From Coprinellus micaceus (Eukaryota > Basidiomycota > Agaricomycetes > Agaricales > Psathyrellaceae): a stretch of DNA of 64,000 nucleotides. Positions 24,228-35,317 of this stretch are shown here, piece by piece (positions within the stretch are counted from its first letter, which is position 1; every line of letters begins with the position of its first letter). Under the pieces are notes generated by a model. The model saw only the letters and a list, made by a program, of their open reading frames with translations, was not told the DNA's origin and did not search any database. Made by a program: the position numbers and the translations under genes. The DNA lies in assembly GCA_951394405.1 (NCBI GenBank), contig OX596335.1, positions 4,216,001 through 4,280,000 on the forward strand, in the 5' to 3' direction.

Positions 24228-27200
24228 TCAGATAGCGGCCTTCCAACTACTCGGCGGAGCCGCCTTCTTCACCCCATTCCTCAAGTTGGCAGGCCCACTC
24301 GTCGTCCTCATCCTCCCCCCACCCTGTCCTCCACCCCCGTTCCCACCTCCATTCCCATGGCCCATCTTCCCACCCGACGCCGAAGCCGGCATCGGGGGCA
24401 TATTCGGAGGGTACATCTGCTGCCCATACATCGAGCCTCTCGGCTGTTGCTGCTGCGCCGACGAAGACCCCAGATCCCCATACGAGCTCCTCGAGCTACT
24501 CCAATTCGGCCCAAGCCCTCCCCCACCACCACCTCCGCCCAACCCACCCCCATACTCACTCCTCGAACTCCCCATATTCGCACCCCCATACATCGACCTC
24601 GAACTCGGGAAAATCGCACTCCCCGCCGAACTCCACCCACTCTGCTGCATCCCGCCCATCATCCCAAACGGGTTCGGGCTCATCGTCGGGCCCCCGCCGC
24701 CACCGCCCCCATACACACTCCCGGCACTGCTGAACGCGCCCATATTCGAGCTGCGCTCCCACTCGTCCGCCGCGGCGGCCATCGCCTGCTGTGCCACGGC
24801 CATCTGGTACGCCTGCTTCGCGATGAGCATGGCTTGTTGGTGGGCGGCCATGAAGGAGGGGTCGCCGCTGTTGGGGGGTGCGGGGAGCATGAATTGCGAG
24901 GGGGAGACCATCGGATTTTGGTTCATGCCCATGCCCATGGCCATCGGGTTCATGGCCATTGGGTTCATGTTCATGCCCATAGGAGGCATTTGCATACCAC
25001 CCATGCCCCACCCGGGAGGCATCTGTTGAGGAGTTCCGGGTGGGAAGCCCATACCGGGCTGCTGGGGCTGCTGCATACCCATGGACCCCATCATCATCGG
25101 GTTCATAGCCGACATCCGTTGGTTAACCTGGTTGATCGGCAGGTCGTCGTCGTCATCGTCGAGGTTGGGTCCAGGGCCGTTAATGACGTTTCCGAGCTAA
25201 ACAAGTCGCGCAGTCAGTTCCTGATCGTACTTTCCACAACCATGACGAAGACTTACCTCAATAGCAGCCTTTGCTTCTTCCCTCCTCCTCTCTTTCCTCC
25301 TCTCCTCCATCTCCTGCTCCTTCCTCGCACCCACACGCTCCTCCTCCCTCCCAGTCTTCGGAGCCAAAAACTCCCGACTCGCTCTCCCCCTCTCTGGTCC
25401 ACTCCCACTCCCATTCCCATCTCTCACCGCGTCATCCTCAAAGCTCACACTCCTCCTCTTCATCTGCTTCCCTCTCCCCGGCCTCGTATTAATCCCCAAC
25501 CCACTCGCACCTCCGCTATACTGCGCCTCCCGATCCACAGGAACCCCGTTGCGACCCCTGCCTCCAATGTCACTCCCGTCCCTAGGCGTCAGGGGTGCAC
25601 GACCACTACTTGACTCTCCCGTCGAGCTCGCAGGACTGTCCCTGCGCATCGCGAACGGTCTCGAAGGGTAGTTCTGTGCTCCCATCCCCATCCCGGGCAT
25701 CGGCTGCTGTGGAGGTTGCACCGGCTGAGGCATGGCGGGCACCAACGTCGAGCTTCGGGGTCTGGGCTGCTGCTGCTGCTGCTGCTGTGGTGGCACCGCA
25801 GCTGAACCCCCAACGGTCCTCAGTGCGTTGGTCCTCGAATCGACGTTTGGGTTCGCAGTCTGCCCAGAGCCGCTTGGACTGCTGGGTTTGCTGTTGGCGT
25901 TGGTTGGTGCGCGCAGAGTCGAAGACGTTGACGAAGTCGGGATCATCGTACTGCTCCTCTTCCTCGTATTCGGAGGTCGATTATCCGCAATGGTACTCCC
26001 ACTCGTACTCGTAGGCCCGAATAACGAATAGCTGGACGCCACACTCTCCCTCCTCCCTCCACCACTACTCGCACCACTAACGCTACTCGCCCCACTCACA
26101 CTCACATTACTCGTACTCGTGTCCCCACCAAACACGCTGTACCCACTCTGCCTGTTACTCTCCTGGCTCCGATTCGCCCCTTGAGACGACGAGGCATCGA
26201 GGGGCCTGGGGAACTGTGGCCTCGACGTAACACTGAACGAAGGCAACGGCGTCCTCTGCTTGATGGGAATAGGCGTAATGGGCTTCGCCTCCTCCATATC
26301 CGCCTTCACCTTCTCCCAATCCTCCTCCTCCGTCTCCTGGCTGTCCTTCCTCCTCGGCTTCATCGTCTCCTCTCTCTTGTGCCCCTTCTTCGTGGCCTGC
26401 TGCTGCTCGCCACTTCGCTTCCTGAAGCCACTCAGGCTGTCGTACCCATAGTTATCCTCGCTCTCCTCGCTGTCACTATCGCTATCGCTATTCACATTGG
26501 TCTGCTCGTTGTCGCTCTCGCCCGTGAACGAGATCAGCGCAACCCCAGCACCCAGGAGCTCTGCGAGACTCTGATCGGGCGGACTGGGCGTCGACGGTTC
26601 AACATGTGTCATCGGTCTCGACAGCGGCGGAGAGACAACCTTGACTCGTGGTTGAGGTTGCATAAGCTGAGGAGCAACTGTAGTCCTCGAAGTCGGCGGA
26701 GGACTGGTCTGCTGCCGTGCGGAAAGGAAGGATGCCTGGCTGGGAGAAGCCACAGGAACAGGACTCTCAGTCCTTCCACGATTCGCCGGCAAAACAGAGG
26801 GGGCGACAGGAGAAGTCGCTGCGGGAGAAGGGGTTCCATGGGACCCAGAAGCAGGTTGGTCTCCTGAAACAGTCTTCTTCACGAGCCTCTCCAACCTCTC
26901 TGCGAACGGATCCTTCTTCTCCGGCCCACCGGGGGTCGTAGAAGAGGAACTGGGCGAAACCGAGGGCATAGTGATAGGCATGGTCGCACTCCTCGGTGGA
27001 GGGGACTTGGACAATTTCCTCGGGGAACGTTGCGGCTTGTCGTCTGGCTTCTGTTGCGATCGTGACGAGGGAAAGCCGAGGCCCATGGTCTTGACCTCCT
27101 CCCTCTTCGGCGTCCCAGGCGGCGAAACGAAGTTGAAAGGCGCGACTTTGCTCGTAAGATGCGTGGCCATCATCGTCGGGCTGGTCGTCAAAGGGGCCTC

Positions 27201-29816
27201 GAGGACTTTCTCCGGGGCAGGCGGCGGCGACATGCTATACGAGCTCTTGGTGTCGGACTGAGGCGCCAAGGGCGACGAGCCCATCTGCGCCAACACCCCC
27301 GCACCAACACTGCTCGACCTCGGCTTTCCCCTCCCGGCAATCGTACTCGCTGGGCTGTTCCCTCCACTCCCCGCATCCGTCTGTGCAAGCAATGTCTTCC
27401 CCCCAGTGAACCCATCCATACTCTTAAGCGGATTACTACCCAACATCGCAATCGTCGGCGCAGTTCCACTCCTATTCGCGCTCGTACTACCCCCCGTGAG
27501 CTGCTTGATATCAATGAGGGGTTTGTGGGGAGGCGGGTGCGGTGTGCCCCCAACAGACCGAGCGGAGACCGACACGTTGCCAGTGGAGTAAGAAGACATC
27601 GCGCTGCCCGGCCTCCGGGGTGCAACGAGGGTCGCGAGAGGGGTATTATCGGAATCAGAGTCGGAATCCGCAGCAAGAGCAGCCATCGCGGTTTGCCGTT
27701 GGTGTTGGGATTGTTGCACTGGTTGCGCTTGAGGCCTCGCTACAGGGATCCTGGAAGAAGTGCTCGGGGGAATGGCGCTGGATCCGTGACCGAGGTGCGT
27801 CGATGCCTTCTTCGCCTGCCTCTCGAGAGACTCCTCAGGATTTGACGTAACACTCGTATCCCGAATGTGGCGCGAGCCTCGCTGCAGATGCATCGCAGCT
27901 TCCTCTGTTCAAACGCAATGTGGTGTCGTCAGAACGCGCTCGTAAATCATAACGATGATGGGGTAAGAGATGATGGTGATGAATGCGAACGTGAATAGAA
28001 GAAGGATGATGCAAGATGCTCAGACATATTCATAGAAAGATCATCACAACCGAAGAAGAGAACAACGAGAACCAGTCCGGGAAAGGCAATAGGAACGGAA
28101 AAATATGAAGAAGAGCGCTTCATCGAAACCCGAGAACTCACCAGAATTGTTCGCGGCGTTAGCAGCTGCGACTACGCTCGCCCTCTTCGCCGCCGCACTC
28201 GGAGCCAACGCGCTCGTAGAGTTGCTTGCGCGCTGTCTCGAGGTGGGGTTCCCGTAGTCCGACGAGTTGCCCGACAGGCCCGTCTGCGTTCTTGATGACG
28301 GAGGCAGGTAGTTCGGCATTGGAGGCCTTGATGTGCTGGATGGGGACGACACGTAGCTTTCACCATGCCCAAGGTGGGACTTGGATGAAGAGGGGACAGG
28401 TTTTGGGTTAGGACCAGAGTAGTTGGTGCGGCTGTTGTCGAATGAATCTTCCCGTCGAGTGGTAAATGAAGACCCATGACCGATCTCAGACTTTGCTCGA
28501 CCCTTCCCAAACCGGTCCTTCACAGTGGGCTTCCTAGCCAGGGTAGTTGGGCGTCCATACCTCCTGCCATCATCCGAATCCTCCTCTTCCTCCTCCTCGG
28601 ACTCGTCGCTATCCGACACGTAAAGACTTGTCCGTGCAAAGCTCATGCCACTCTTCCGTCTCTGTTGCAACGCTGCCGGTGTTGCATGGGGTATATGCGG
28701 ACTCGAGCGGCTGGGTCTGGGACCCGTGCCAACCCTCCCCCGTTCCTCGTTGCCGAGCGCAGGAGACGGTGGTAACGGGCTGGGGGACCTCCCCTGGCTT
28801 GGGCTGGGCGAGCCAGCCATACTCCGCCTAGCCTGGGCCTCGCGGAATGCAGCGACGGATATCCTCTGCTGCGAGCCCGAGTCTGAGTTGTACATGCTGT
28901 CTCCACGAGGCCTCGGGGTCGGGGTCGAGAGTCCGGGAGTCGCCAGGGAGACGTTGGAAGCGTTCGACTGGGTAGGGGAGGTTGTCGCGGGCATGACATG
29001 GCGGAAGGACTTGAGGTTGAATGATGAGTTGGATGCATCGAGACTAGCGTTGGCGTCGGAGGCGTTACTGATGCTGTAGCCACCGTTCGATGTCACCGGA
29101 GAGAGGGACTGTTGGGAGTGGTCGTCCTTGGGTACTGATAGACTTTTGTTGTTGCTTGACTTTGTCCATGAGAATAGGGAGGGACGTTTAGGTTGTTTCG
29201 GGACAGGAGGGGGCGGTTCTGAACGAGCGTATGGACTTGAGGGATCATGAGGTAGCGAGCGTGTAGAAAGTGCACTGTTGGGGTCTGCGTATGCTGCGAA
29301 GACGGCTGATCTGGAGGGTGGCGGGCCTAAACGGCGCGACGACGAGTACTCCACATCGGACGAGACTCCGCTGCTCGTGCTCGTCCTCCCCATGAATGGT
29401 GGACGCAGCGACACACCTCCCGAGGGTCGTGGTGCATCGTCCTCTGGTGCACTCACGAACCCCGATGGCGGCGGCTTGGCACTCTTTTTCCTCCCAAACG
29501 GCAGCCGCAACTTGGAGGACGAGGCAGGCATGGCGAGGGTTGATGATGACGGTACTGGTGAAAGAGCGTCCGAATGGTAACCGCCGTGGTTTATGGTGCG
29601 AGAATCCGCTTTGGCAGCATCTGGGTGGAGGTAGCTTCTGCCATTTGGGACCGAGGGGCCTTGTGTGTCCGGTGTGACGTACGTATCGTCTGTCGGCGAC
29701 CACTGCGTATGGTCGCCGTCGTGCGTCGTGGTCGTGCTCGCTGTCTGTGAGTCTGCCTGGCGCGATGAGCTCGGGGCCCTGTGCTTCCTGGAGAAGATTC
29801 CTCCGAGCAGAGGCAT
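24228..29816 (-). CDS. very large intrinsically disordered protein
   Basis: Three long exons join in frame. Exon 1 runs from the ATG at 29816 (MPLLGGIFSRKHR) to 28142. An unusually long intron of about 240 nt ends near 27907, where the protein continues EEAAMHLQRGSRHIRDTSVT. A 60-nt intron near 25195-25256 leads into LGNVINGPGPNLDDDDDDLP and the last exon. The product is about 1,770 residues. Nearly all of it is low complexity: Ser/Pro-rich with many SPxP and RxxS sites likely to be phosphorylated, an acidic patch (SDESEEEEEEDSDDG), a poly-Gln run near 25770-25790, and a C-terminal third rich in Met, Gly, Pro and Gln. I recognise no folded domain. Such proteins often act as polarity or RNA-granule scaffolds, but no function is assigned here. 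Confidence 0.8.
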
Positions 29817-30298
29817 TGTGGGGGTGTCGAGGAAGGTCTCGGGAGTTTTGGGAAGGTCGTGTAGTGGGAATAAAGGAGGTGGAGTATGCCACCGTGGAGG
29901 AGGTTGGCAACAGGATGAAGGTCGGAAGCAAGGGGAGGTTGACTCGCAGGCCCAACGCCCTCTGCGAGATTCCAGCCAAGTCCAAGTCCAAAAGATATTG
30001 CATTGCCCGACATTCCTTGTTTGCACGTGTTTGTATTACCCCCTTCACAGGGGTTCAAGGTCTGGCTTGGTTCCTGCTCTCATCCTCGAGGCCCTTGTCT
30101 GAAACCATTGTCGACCCTGTTCCCTGGAAACCAACTGTGGCCCCTGCAACGAGTCTGCACGTTCAAGCCACAGACAGACATAAAAGATTTGTTGCACGGC
30201 GATGCCACATTCTGGTTCTGGATCCGACACTTGACAGGGTGCATGGATCCGAACGCCGTCGGATGGATTGGCTCCCCGTGGCCTTGAGCTTTGTCGCA
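29817..30298. other. upstream region of the disordered-protein gene
   Basis: Open minus frames continue above the chosen start to about 30058 but with untypical composition, so this is read as 5' UTR and promoter. No clear TATA box. Confidence 0.5.
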
Positions 30299-31032
30299 TG
30301 CACACCCTCCTGGCAACAGCGACGATCACTCCAATTCCCGGCCTTGCCCCACCCATCCTCGATCCCCCTCTGCTTGGCAGGCCTGACCCGAAGAGCTTAT
30401 CACGCCTTCGACTTCTCGAGACTCGGAGCCCGATTCCGCATAAAGGTAATCGCTTTCAAAGCAGGGTATGCCTCACTTCGTAGAACAGAAGTACACTCGG
30501 GGCGTCCTGCTGAAGGGTGCTATTCAAAATCGGTTTCCTCGAGATTGAAGCACTAGGAACGGTTCCCTCTTCGGAAACGGGGAAGCGTCGCTCTACGAGG
30601 AGATAGCTCGACAGAGCCCTCCTCCTCATTCTCCGCTGGTAACGAGTCTAGGGACGCCCACCGTGAACCTGTTTTCCCCAAAGCGACGGTTTTACGCGTC
30701 CTCTCCCTCACAACCTCTTTTCGGCCGACTCAAGCCCACAACTACTCCCCGACGCAATTTCTCGTCATCAGACGCTTCTCACCTCGCCACGATGCACCCC
30801 CGGGTACTTCTCTCCTCGACAGCTGGCTCTCTACTCACCTCGAAGCGGCACGCTTGGACACCCAACCCCCGCGCGATGCCTATCATGACGTCGTCGATGA
30901 ACGCCGCACGGTGTGTTGTCGGCGTTTATACTGCTTTCAATTGAATGGGAGGTCATCAGGACCCGAGTGCTCACCGACGACTCGGACACCGCGTGTTGCT
31001 CATACCGCGTCGAACTCAATGGGCTCGCTTAG
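30299..31032 (+). pseudogene. decayed or unresolved multi-exon gene
   Basis: Several pieces read like protein but not in one clean frame. From an ATG at 30299, a frame spliced over about 30446-30482 gives HKEQKYTRGVLLKGAIQNRF, then a TGA. The same frame reopens as SLFGNGEASLYEEIARQSPP and runs to a Ser/Arg stretch near 30780. A second frame carries TSLLDSWLSTHLEAARLDTQ, and over a possible 41-nt intron (from 30910) RTVIRTRVLTDDSDTACCSY, ending at the TAG at 31030-31032. At least one frame change and one stop must be explained. It may be a pseudogene or a gene whose introns I cannot place. No family recognised. Confidence 0.35.
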
Positions 31033-31256
31033 CAGACAGATACTGGACAGGCGGGCGCTAAGCTCTAAATTCCTATTCAATTCATTATGTGCGTACGTGA
31101 TTGCCAGAGTGACAAGGTTGAACGTGTGCACGTTGCGGTCAATTAAGAATGTTAACGCTTGTCCCCGATTTAGGATGGAGCCTCGTGTTGTGCTCATTTG
31201 CCCGGACCACGGCTGGGACTCAAAGTTAGACTACTACGGTCAAGGGAGAGCTTATA

Positions 31257-31402
31257 CAGTCAAACCTGTGATAACCCATACCCTATGGGGTCCACCGAGC
31301 CCCCATTCTCCTGCCAAATCCACCTGTAATAACCCATACCCATCGATAACCCATAGCCTTGGCTGTCCACGGAGGGGGTATGGGTTATCACAGGTTGGAC
31401 TG
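31257..31402. mobile_element. MITE with 27-bp terminal inverted repeats, TA target site
   Basis: The first 27 bp (31257-31283, starting CAGTCAAACCTGTGATAACC) match the reverse complement of 31376-31402 with one mismatch. The 146-bp element is flanked by TATA on both sides (31253-31256 and 31403-31406), consistent with TA target-site duplication. CAGT...ACTG ends with TA flanks fit the Tc1/mariner-pogo superfamily. It encodes no protein, so it would be a non-autonomous copy. Internally, the words ATAACCCATACCC and ATAACCCATAG recur at about 31328-31354. Element class is inference; the inverted repeats are seen directly. Confidence 0.85.
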
Positions 31403-31580
31403 TATACCGCGCTGGACCCGGGTGGGAGAGGCATCTCGGAGCTAGGTAAACTCGGATGGTCCGGGAGGTTGCCAAGACCGTTATTTAAGCGCCCAAGCAC
31501 CAAGATCCGAGTGAACACAATTGATCCCCCCAAACCTCAAACAGTGCACCGCGTTCTCCTCCCATAGTACCTATTTAGCG

Positions 31581-31838
31581 ATGAGGCTCAGCATATCCTC
31601 CCTTACCCCTCCAAATTTCCCTTCTGCACAAATTTCGGTCAGCGGGCGCCTAAAGTACGAACGTGGACCACAAAGAGTCTAGAGAACCTAACATCTTCAA
31701 ACAGAATTTCGAGAACGCATACCTTCGTGAAGGTACGTACATACAATTGACTTCCATAGAAAAATTATAGATGACCTGAACACCTCGGTCCTAGTCCTTG
31801 CTCGCTGTCCACACCACCTGGTCAAGACGGACCCTTGA
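31581..31838 (+). CDS. possible small three-exon gene, 50 residues
   Basis: Exons 31581-31637, 31705-31732 and 31771-31838 join with GT-AG ends and exact phase. They give MRLSISSLTPPNFPSAQIS, NFENAYLRE and DDLNTSVLVLARCPHHLVKT before DP and a TGA. A TATTTAAG element at 31482-31489, overlapping the word TAAGCGCCC, lies about 95 bp upstream. No family recognised; it could be a real micro-protein gene, the start of a decayed larger gene, or chance. Confidence 0.35.
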
Positions 31839-32385
31839 ATTTCCTCTGGATAGCAAGGAAGCCACCAGTATTCAGTATATGCCGCTGCATGGATACGACG
31901 CGAGATCTACCTATCAAATCGTACACTCCTCGTATTCAGGAAACGCACCTTCCATTTTGAAGTAGGCGCCTCGCGAGCACGTGCGAAGTGAGGATGGCAC
32001 TGACCCCTCCCGGCCGCGCCTTAGTCCGGGTCAAAGCACTTTTCCGTCACCCCAGTTTAGTAGGAACTTTGCCGGATCCGAGTCTCCAAGTTATCAGCAC
32101 CAAATGAGCTCAGCCCCGCTCATCAATCCTGCTCTCTTTGCGAGATGGTGAACCTGATTCTATACAAGGGGTCAGCGAGATAGCGCGTTCTTGCATTGAG
32201 ACTAAAGGCCAGTGCCACTCTTGGCTCGCGTTAGGATTGTCAGTGAAGGAGCGGCCTTCAAGTTCGTGCTGCACAGTGGGCCGATCCGTGGGAACAAGCC
32301 TCACCACTGGCACCAAACTCAATTCAATTTTTTCTTGATTCCATACCACCACCTCCTTGCTGCCAACTTGGTCTCTCGCCGTCGA
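31839..32385. other. intergenic region
   Basis: No supported gene. The minus frame 32110-32577 (155 codons) looks protein-like but lies antisense to the F-box motif of the next plus-strand gene, so it is treated as a shadow. Confidence 0.5.
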
Positions 32386-34204
32386 ATAGAGACGCCACGG
32401 GAGAGGCTCTTCGGGAATCAGAAGCTCCTCTCGGAGATCTTCCGGCAACTCCTGCGTGCGATTCAAGTTCCTCAACGTATGCCAGGCGGGAGGTATCCAA
32501 CGGACGAAAGCAACTCCTTCACGTAGCCTCGTCTTGCAGAGCCTTAAAGGAGCCTGCGCTAGGGTGCTTGTGGTCAACCCTGGATTCTTTGATACCCCTC
32601 ATCAAGGTCCTCCCGGGCCTGCAAGTGGTTGATAACCAATATGTGAGCGTTCGCACTTCCGATAAGCATTGTTCTTAACTTCATCTTCTCAGTACCCCGC
32701 GCAAAGCCGACCCATCCCCGGCCCACAGACCATCTCAGCCGATACGTACGCCCTTCTTACGAGAGCCAGGGCAACGCAGGAACCCCAATTCGTCTTGCGG
32801 GCTCTCAAGGAGTTTTCCTTCGAGGCGAAAACCCCTGACGCGATGAGGGAGTTTGCAAGCTTGCCCGCTATGATAACATCGAACTTGGAGACCCTCGCCG
32901 TGTCCGGCACTGGGTTATCTAGCCATATGTTCTCGCAATACTACCTCTCACTTGCCACACGGCAATTCGAGGCTCCCAAGCGCCTTTCTATTAAACACGA
33001 TACCCCCGGCATTGAGCCCAGCATCCTCGATTCCATCCTTCGCTTCAAGCACCTGGAGAGTCTCGATCTCCAGATAACGAGCGTTACCAACTTCGACCAT
33101 CGCACGGTCTTCGAGATCATACAACCTCTTGAGCGACTTCAAGCTCTCACGCCGGACATACACTTCAACCAGCACGTTGTCCCTGGGGGACCGTATAACT
33201 CTCTGTCCAGGCGAGAGGCGTCTTCTCTGCAACTCAGGCCCTCTGCGATGCCTCGGTCGGTCCGCCTATTCAACAGGAGCCCCACCCGACTTTGCGGACG
33301 CCAGATGCACCCCTCAATCCCTTCTCGCTAGCTTGGTTCTCGACTCGGATATGAGGCTTAATCGTGGTCACCTCTTCGAACAACTCGTCGGAAGACTAGG
33401 AGAACAAGCACCAAAACTGACGTGTATCGACATCATTCCCAATCCTGCCTTTGCCGACCATATCAACTCCCTCGACCCAGGCCTAATCCCAAAGCTTCTT
33501 AACAGTCTACCGCTCCTTGAGCCCAACGTCGCCATTCCGGTTCAATATGGCAACGAAGGAACACGGCCAACCATCAACTATGGTCCTACTACCAGCGCTC
33601 AACGCTCGGACCACCCTGCTAGGAGTTGGCTAGGAGGCTGAAGAAACTATACCTTCCCAAACACGCTTCACGTGATAATCGAGCGCATAGCGTGGAGAGC
33701 CTTGTCGACATTGCAAAGGGCTCGATTGGTCTCGAGCATATTTCTCTAGACCTTATGCCCACCTACGCGTCCAGCTTGGAGTTCGGACCCATCGTATTCA
33801 GCCTGAAGGTAGAACGCGTGAGGAAGATGTTCCAGGCGATAGACGGCGGAAATGGTGCGCTCTGTTTGTCGTTCTGTGATCTGCTTCATTTACGAACAAT
33901 CGACCTTTGTCTTCCCTACGTTAGTATGAAGGCGTGCCATCATGAAGTTCGAATTCCGCGACACTCCCATCCGGTGAACGTTTTACAGTCACAGAGGACA
34001 CTCAGCAGACGGCACGCGTGTTCTTGGGCGCAGTCAACTTGGTATTCAGTCCTTCACTGTCCTGGGTGCACGCCAAACCTGCTTGTGTCTCTGACTCATG
34101 ATAAACCCGATTCTATGAGTTTCCTTGTGTTTAATGACACTCTTGACGAATCAAATCAGCCACCAGCTTCTCCACGGGGCGTTCGTCGACCCGGGGGTCC
34201 TTAG
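32386..34204 (+). pseudogene. F-box/leucine-rich repeat gene, probably inactivated
   Basis: F-box proteins recruit targets to SCF ubiquitin ligases. Near 32410-32480 the frame reads LFGNQKLLSEIFRQLL, an F-box helix. Removing a possible intron at about 32477-32526 gives CRALKEPALGCLW then SLIPLIKVLPGLQVVDNQY, typical of fungal F-box proteins, and another at about 32643-32692 leads to YPAQSRPIPGPQTISADTYA. Leucine-rich stretches follow (ILDSILRFKHLESLDLQITS; LFEQLVGRLGEQAPKLTCID; LVDIAKGSIGLEHISLDLMP), but in three different frames: breaks lie near 33190-33310 and 33600-33640. I found no introns that repair these. Probably a pseudogene; sequencing errors or unusual introns are the alternative. 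Confidence 0.55.
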
Positions 34205-35317
34205 GGGTCCTTGAAGCCAGGTTCTGCACCCGGAGCTCCAACAAGGTTGACTACGCAGGAAATCAGAGGCGGACTATCGGAAGGCGAGTACTTTGGATGA
34301 CGAGAGCTGTAGGTTGGGGTGAGAGGAATCCTCAAGAGGTTCCCCCAGGCCGAGACGCGTCGCGACGCGCTCTGACACGGTCACCTGAGATTGGCGTGAC
34401 CTGTTTAGGGCAGGCAGTTGGCTGTGCTTGGAACTCCGTCTCGCTTTCATCTTACTCCATCCCCTACTTACTTCTTCCTCGGGAGAAGGCTCCCCGCTTC
34501 TGCCTCTAGGCGCAACCCCAGACTCGAGCCCAGGCGATGTGGCGGCCCACACGTTGATACAACACAGGTTCGAGTCATAGTCGATATCGACATGACAGGA
34601 TCTCTCTGACCCTGGATTTGTGTGAGATGGTCGTCGCCTGATCATACTCTTGGGCACGAGATGATGCATTCCCACATGAGCTCGAGTCACAGTGGATTTG
34701 GCGGGGGTGCGTCGGGAAGCGTGTCTGAGCCATATAGGGAAATGCCGACTCACTATTCGGGTTCTTTGTTGTGAAGTGTCGGCCTAGACGCCCCACAGAC
34801 GACGTCCTGGCTCGTCCTGATATGGCCTACATAACACCCTTCGTCACCCAGAACTCAAAGTAACACTTCAAATTTTTTGAATGTGCCTCTTTTCCTCCCC
34901 CAGTCCAGCGATCCTGACGCCACCTCAATCATGCTTAGGCGCCCACATCGATTTTAAGACACTTTTTTCTCAGGGCACGAGGTTTTAATGAGTGGACCCA
35001 CAACTGGGACACGATATGGCAATCTCTCAAATTCTGACTCGGGGATGTGACCTTCCTGCGCGTCTTTCTTCGCTGATTGGTTGGCGAGCCATTGGGAGCC
35101 CCAAGTCCCCGAGTCAGCACGCCAAAGCAGCGTTTCGCGACTGGCCCAACCCTCCGGCGTGTACCGATTTTCTGGAAATCTCTTCACTCCGCCGTTAGGC
35201 CAACCACGTACCCTTCTGCTATATAAATGGTCTGCGGATGCTCGACCATTCCCATCGATCCAAGTCATCCCATCTTACCTCGATAAACCTGTTCTCCCCA
35301 CTTGACAACCTCGCACA
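34205..35317. other. intergenic region and promoter of the 2OG oxygenase
   Basis: About 1.1 kb. A minus frame at 34274-34753 has no recognisable motif. A TAGGCGCCC word (variant of the intergenic motif) is at about 34936-34944. The last 150 bp hold the promoter of the downstream gene. Confidence 0.55.
35220..35227 (+). promoter_or_regulatory. TATA box of the 2OG oxygenase gene
   Basis: TATATAAA lies 91 bp before the ATG at 35318. Seen in sequence; function inferred from position. Confidence 0.5.

Noticed and set aside
24174..25613. 479-codon plus-strand open frame rich in Pro, His and Arg
   Set aside because: Antisense of the Met/Gly-rich tail of the large disordered protein; composition is a mirror of that bias.
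32110..32577. 155-codon minus-strand frame with protein-like look
   Set aside because: Antisense to the F-box helix of the plus-strand gene, which fits the downstream leucine-rich parts.
34540..34580. tRNA-like T-loop word (GGTTCGAGTC)
   Set aside because: No matching acceptor, D or anticodon stems around it.
34274..34753. 159-codon minus-strand open frame
   Set aside because: No motif, no promoter signal, composition like non-coding DNA.
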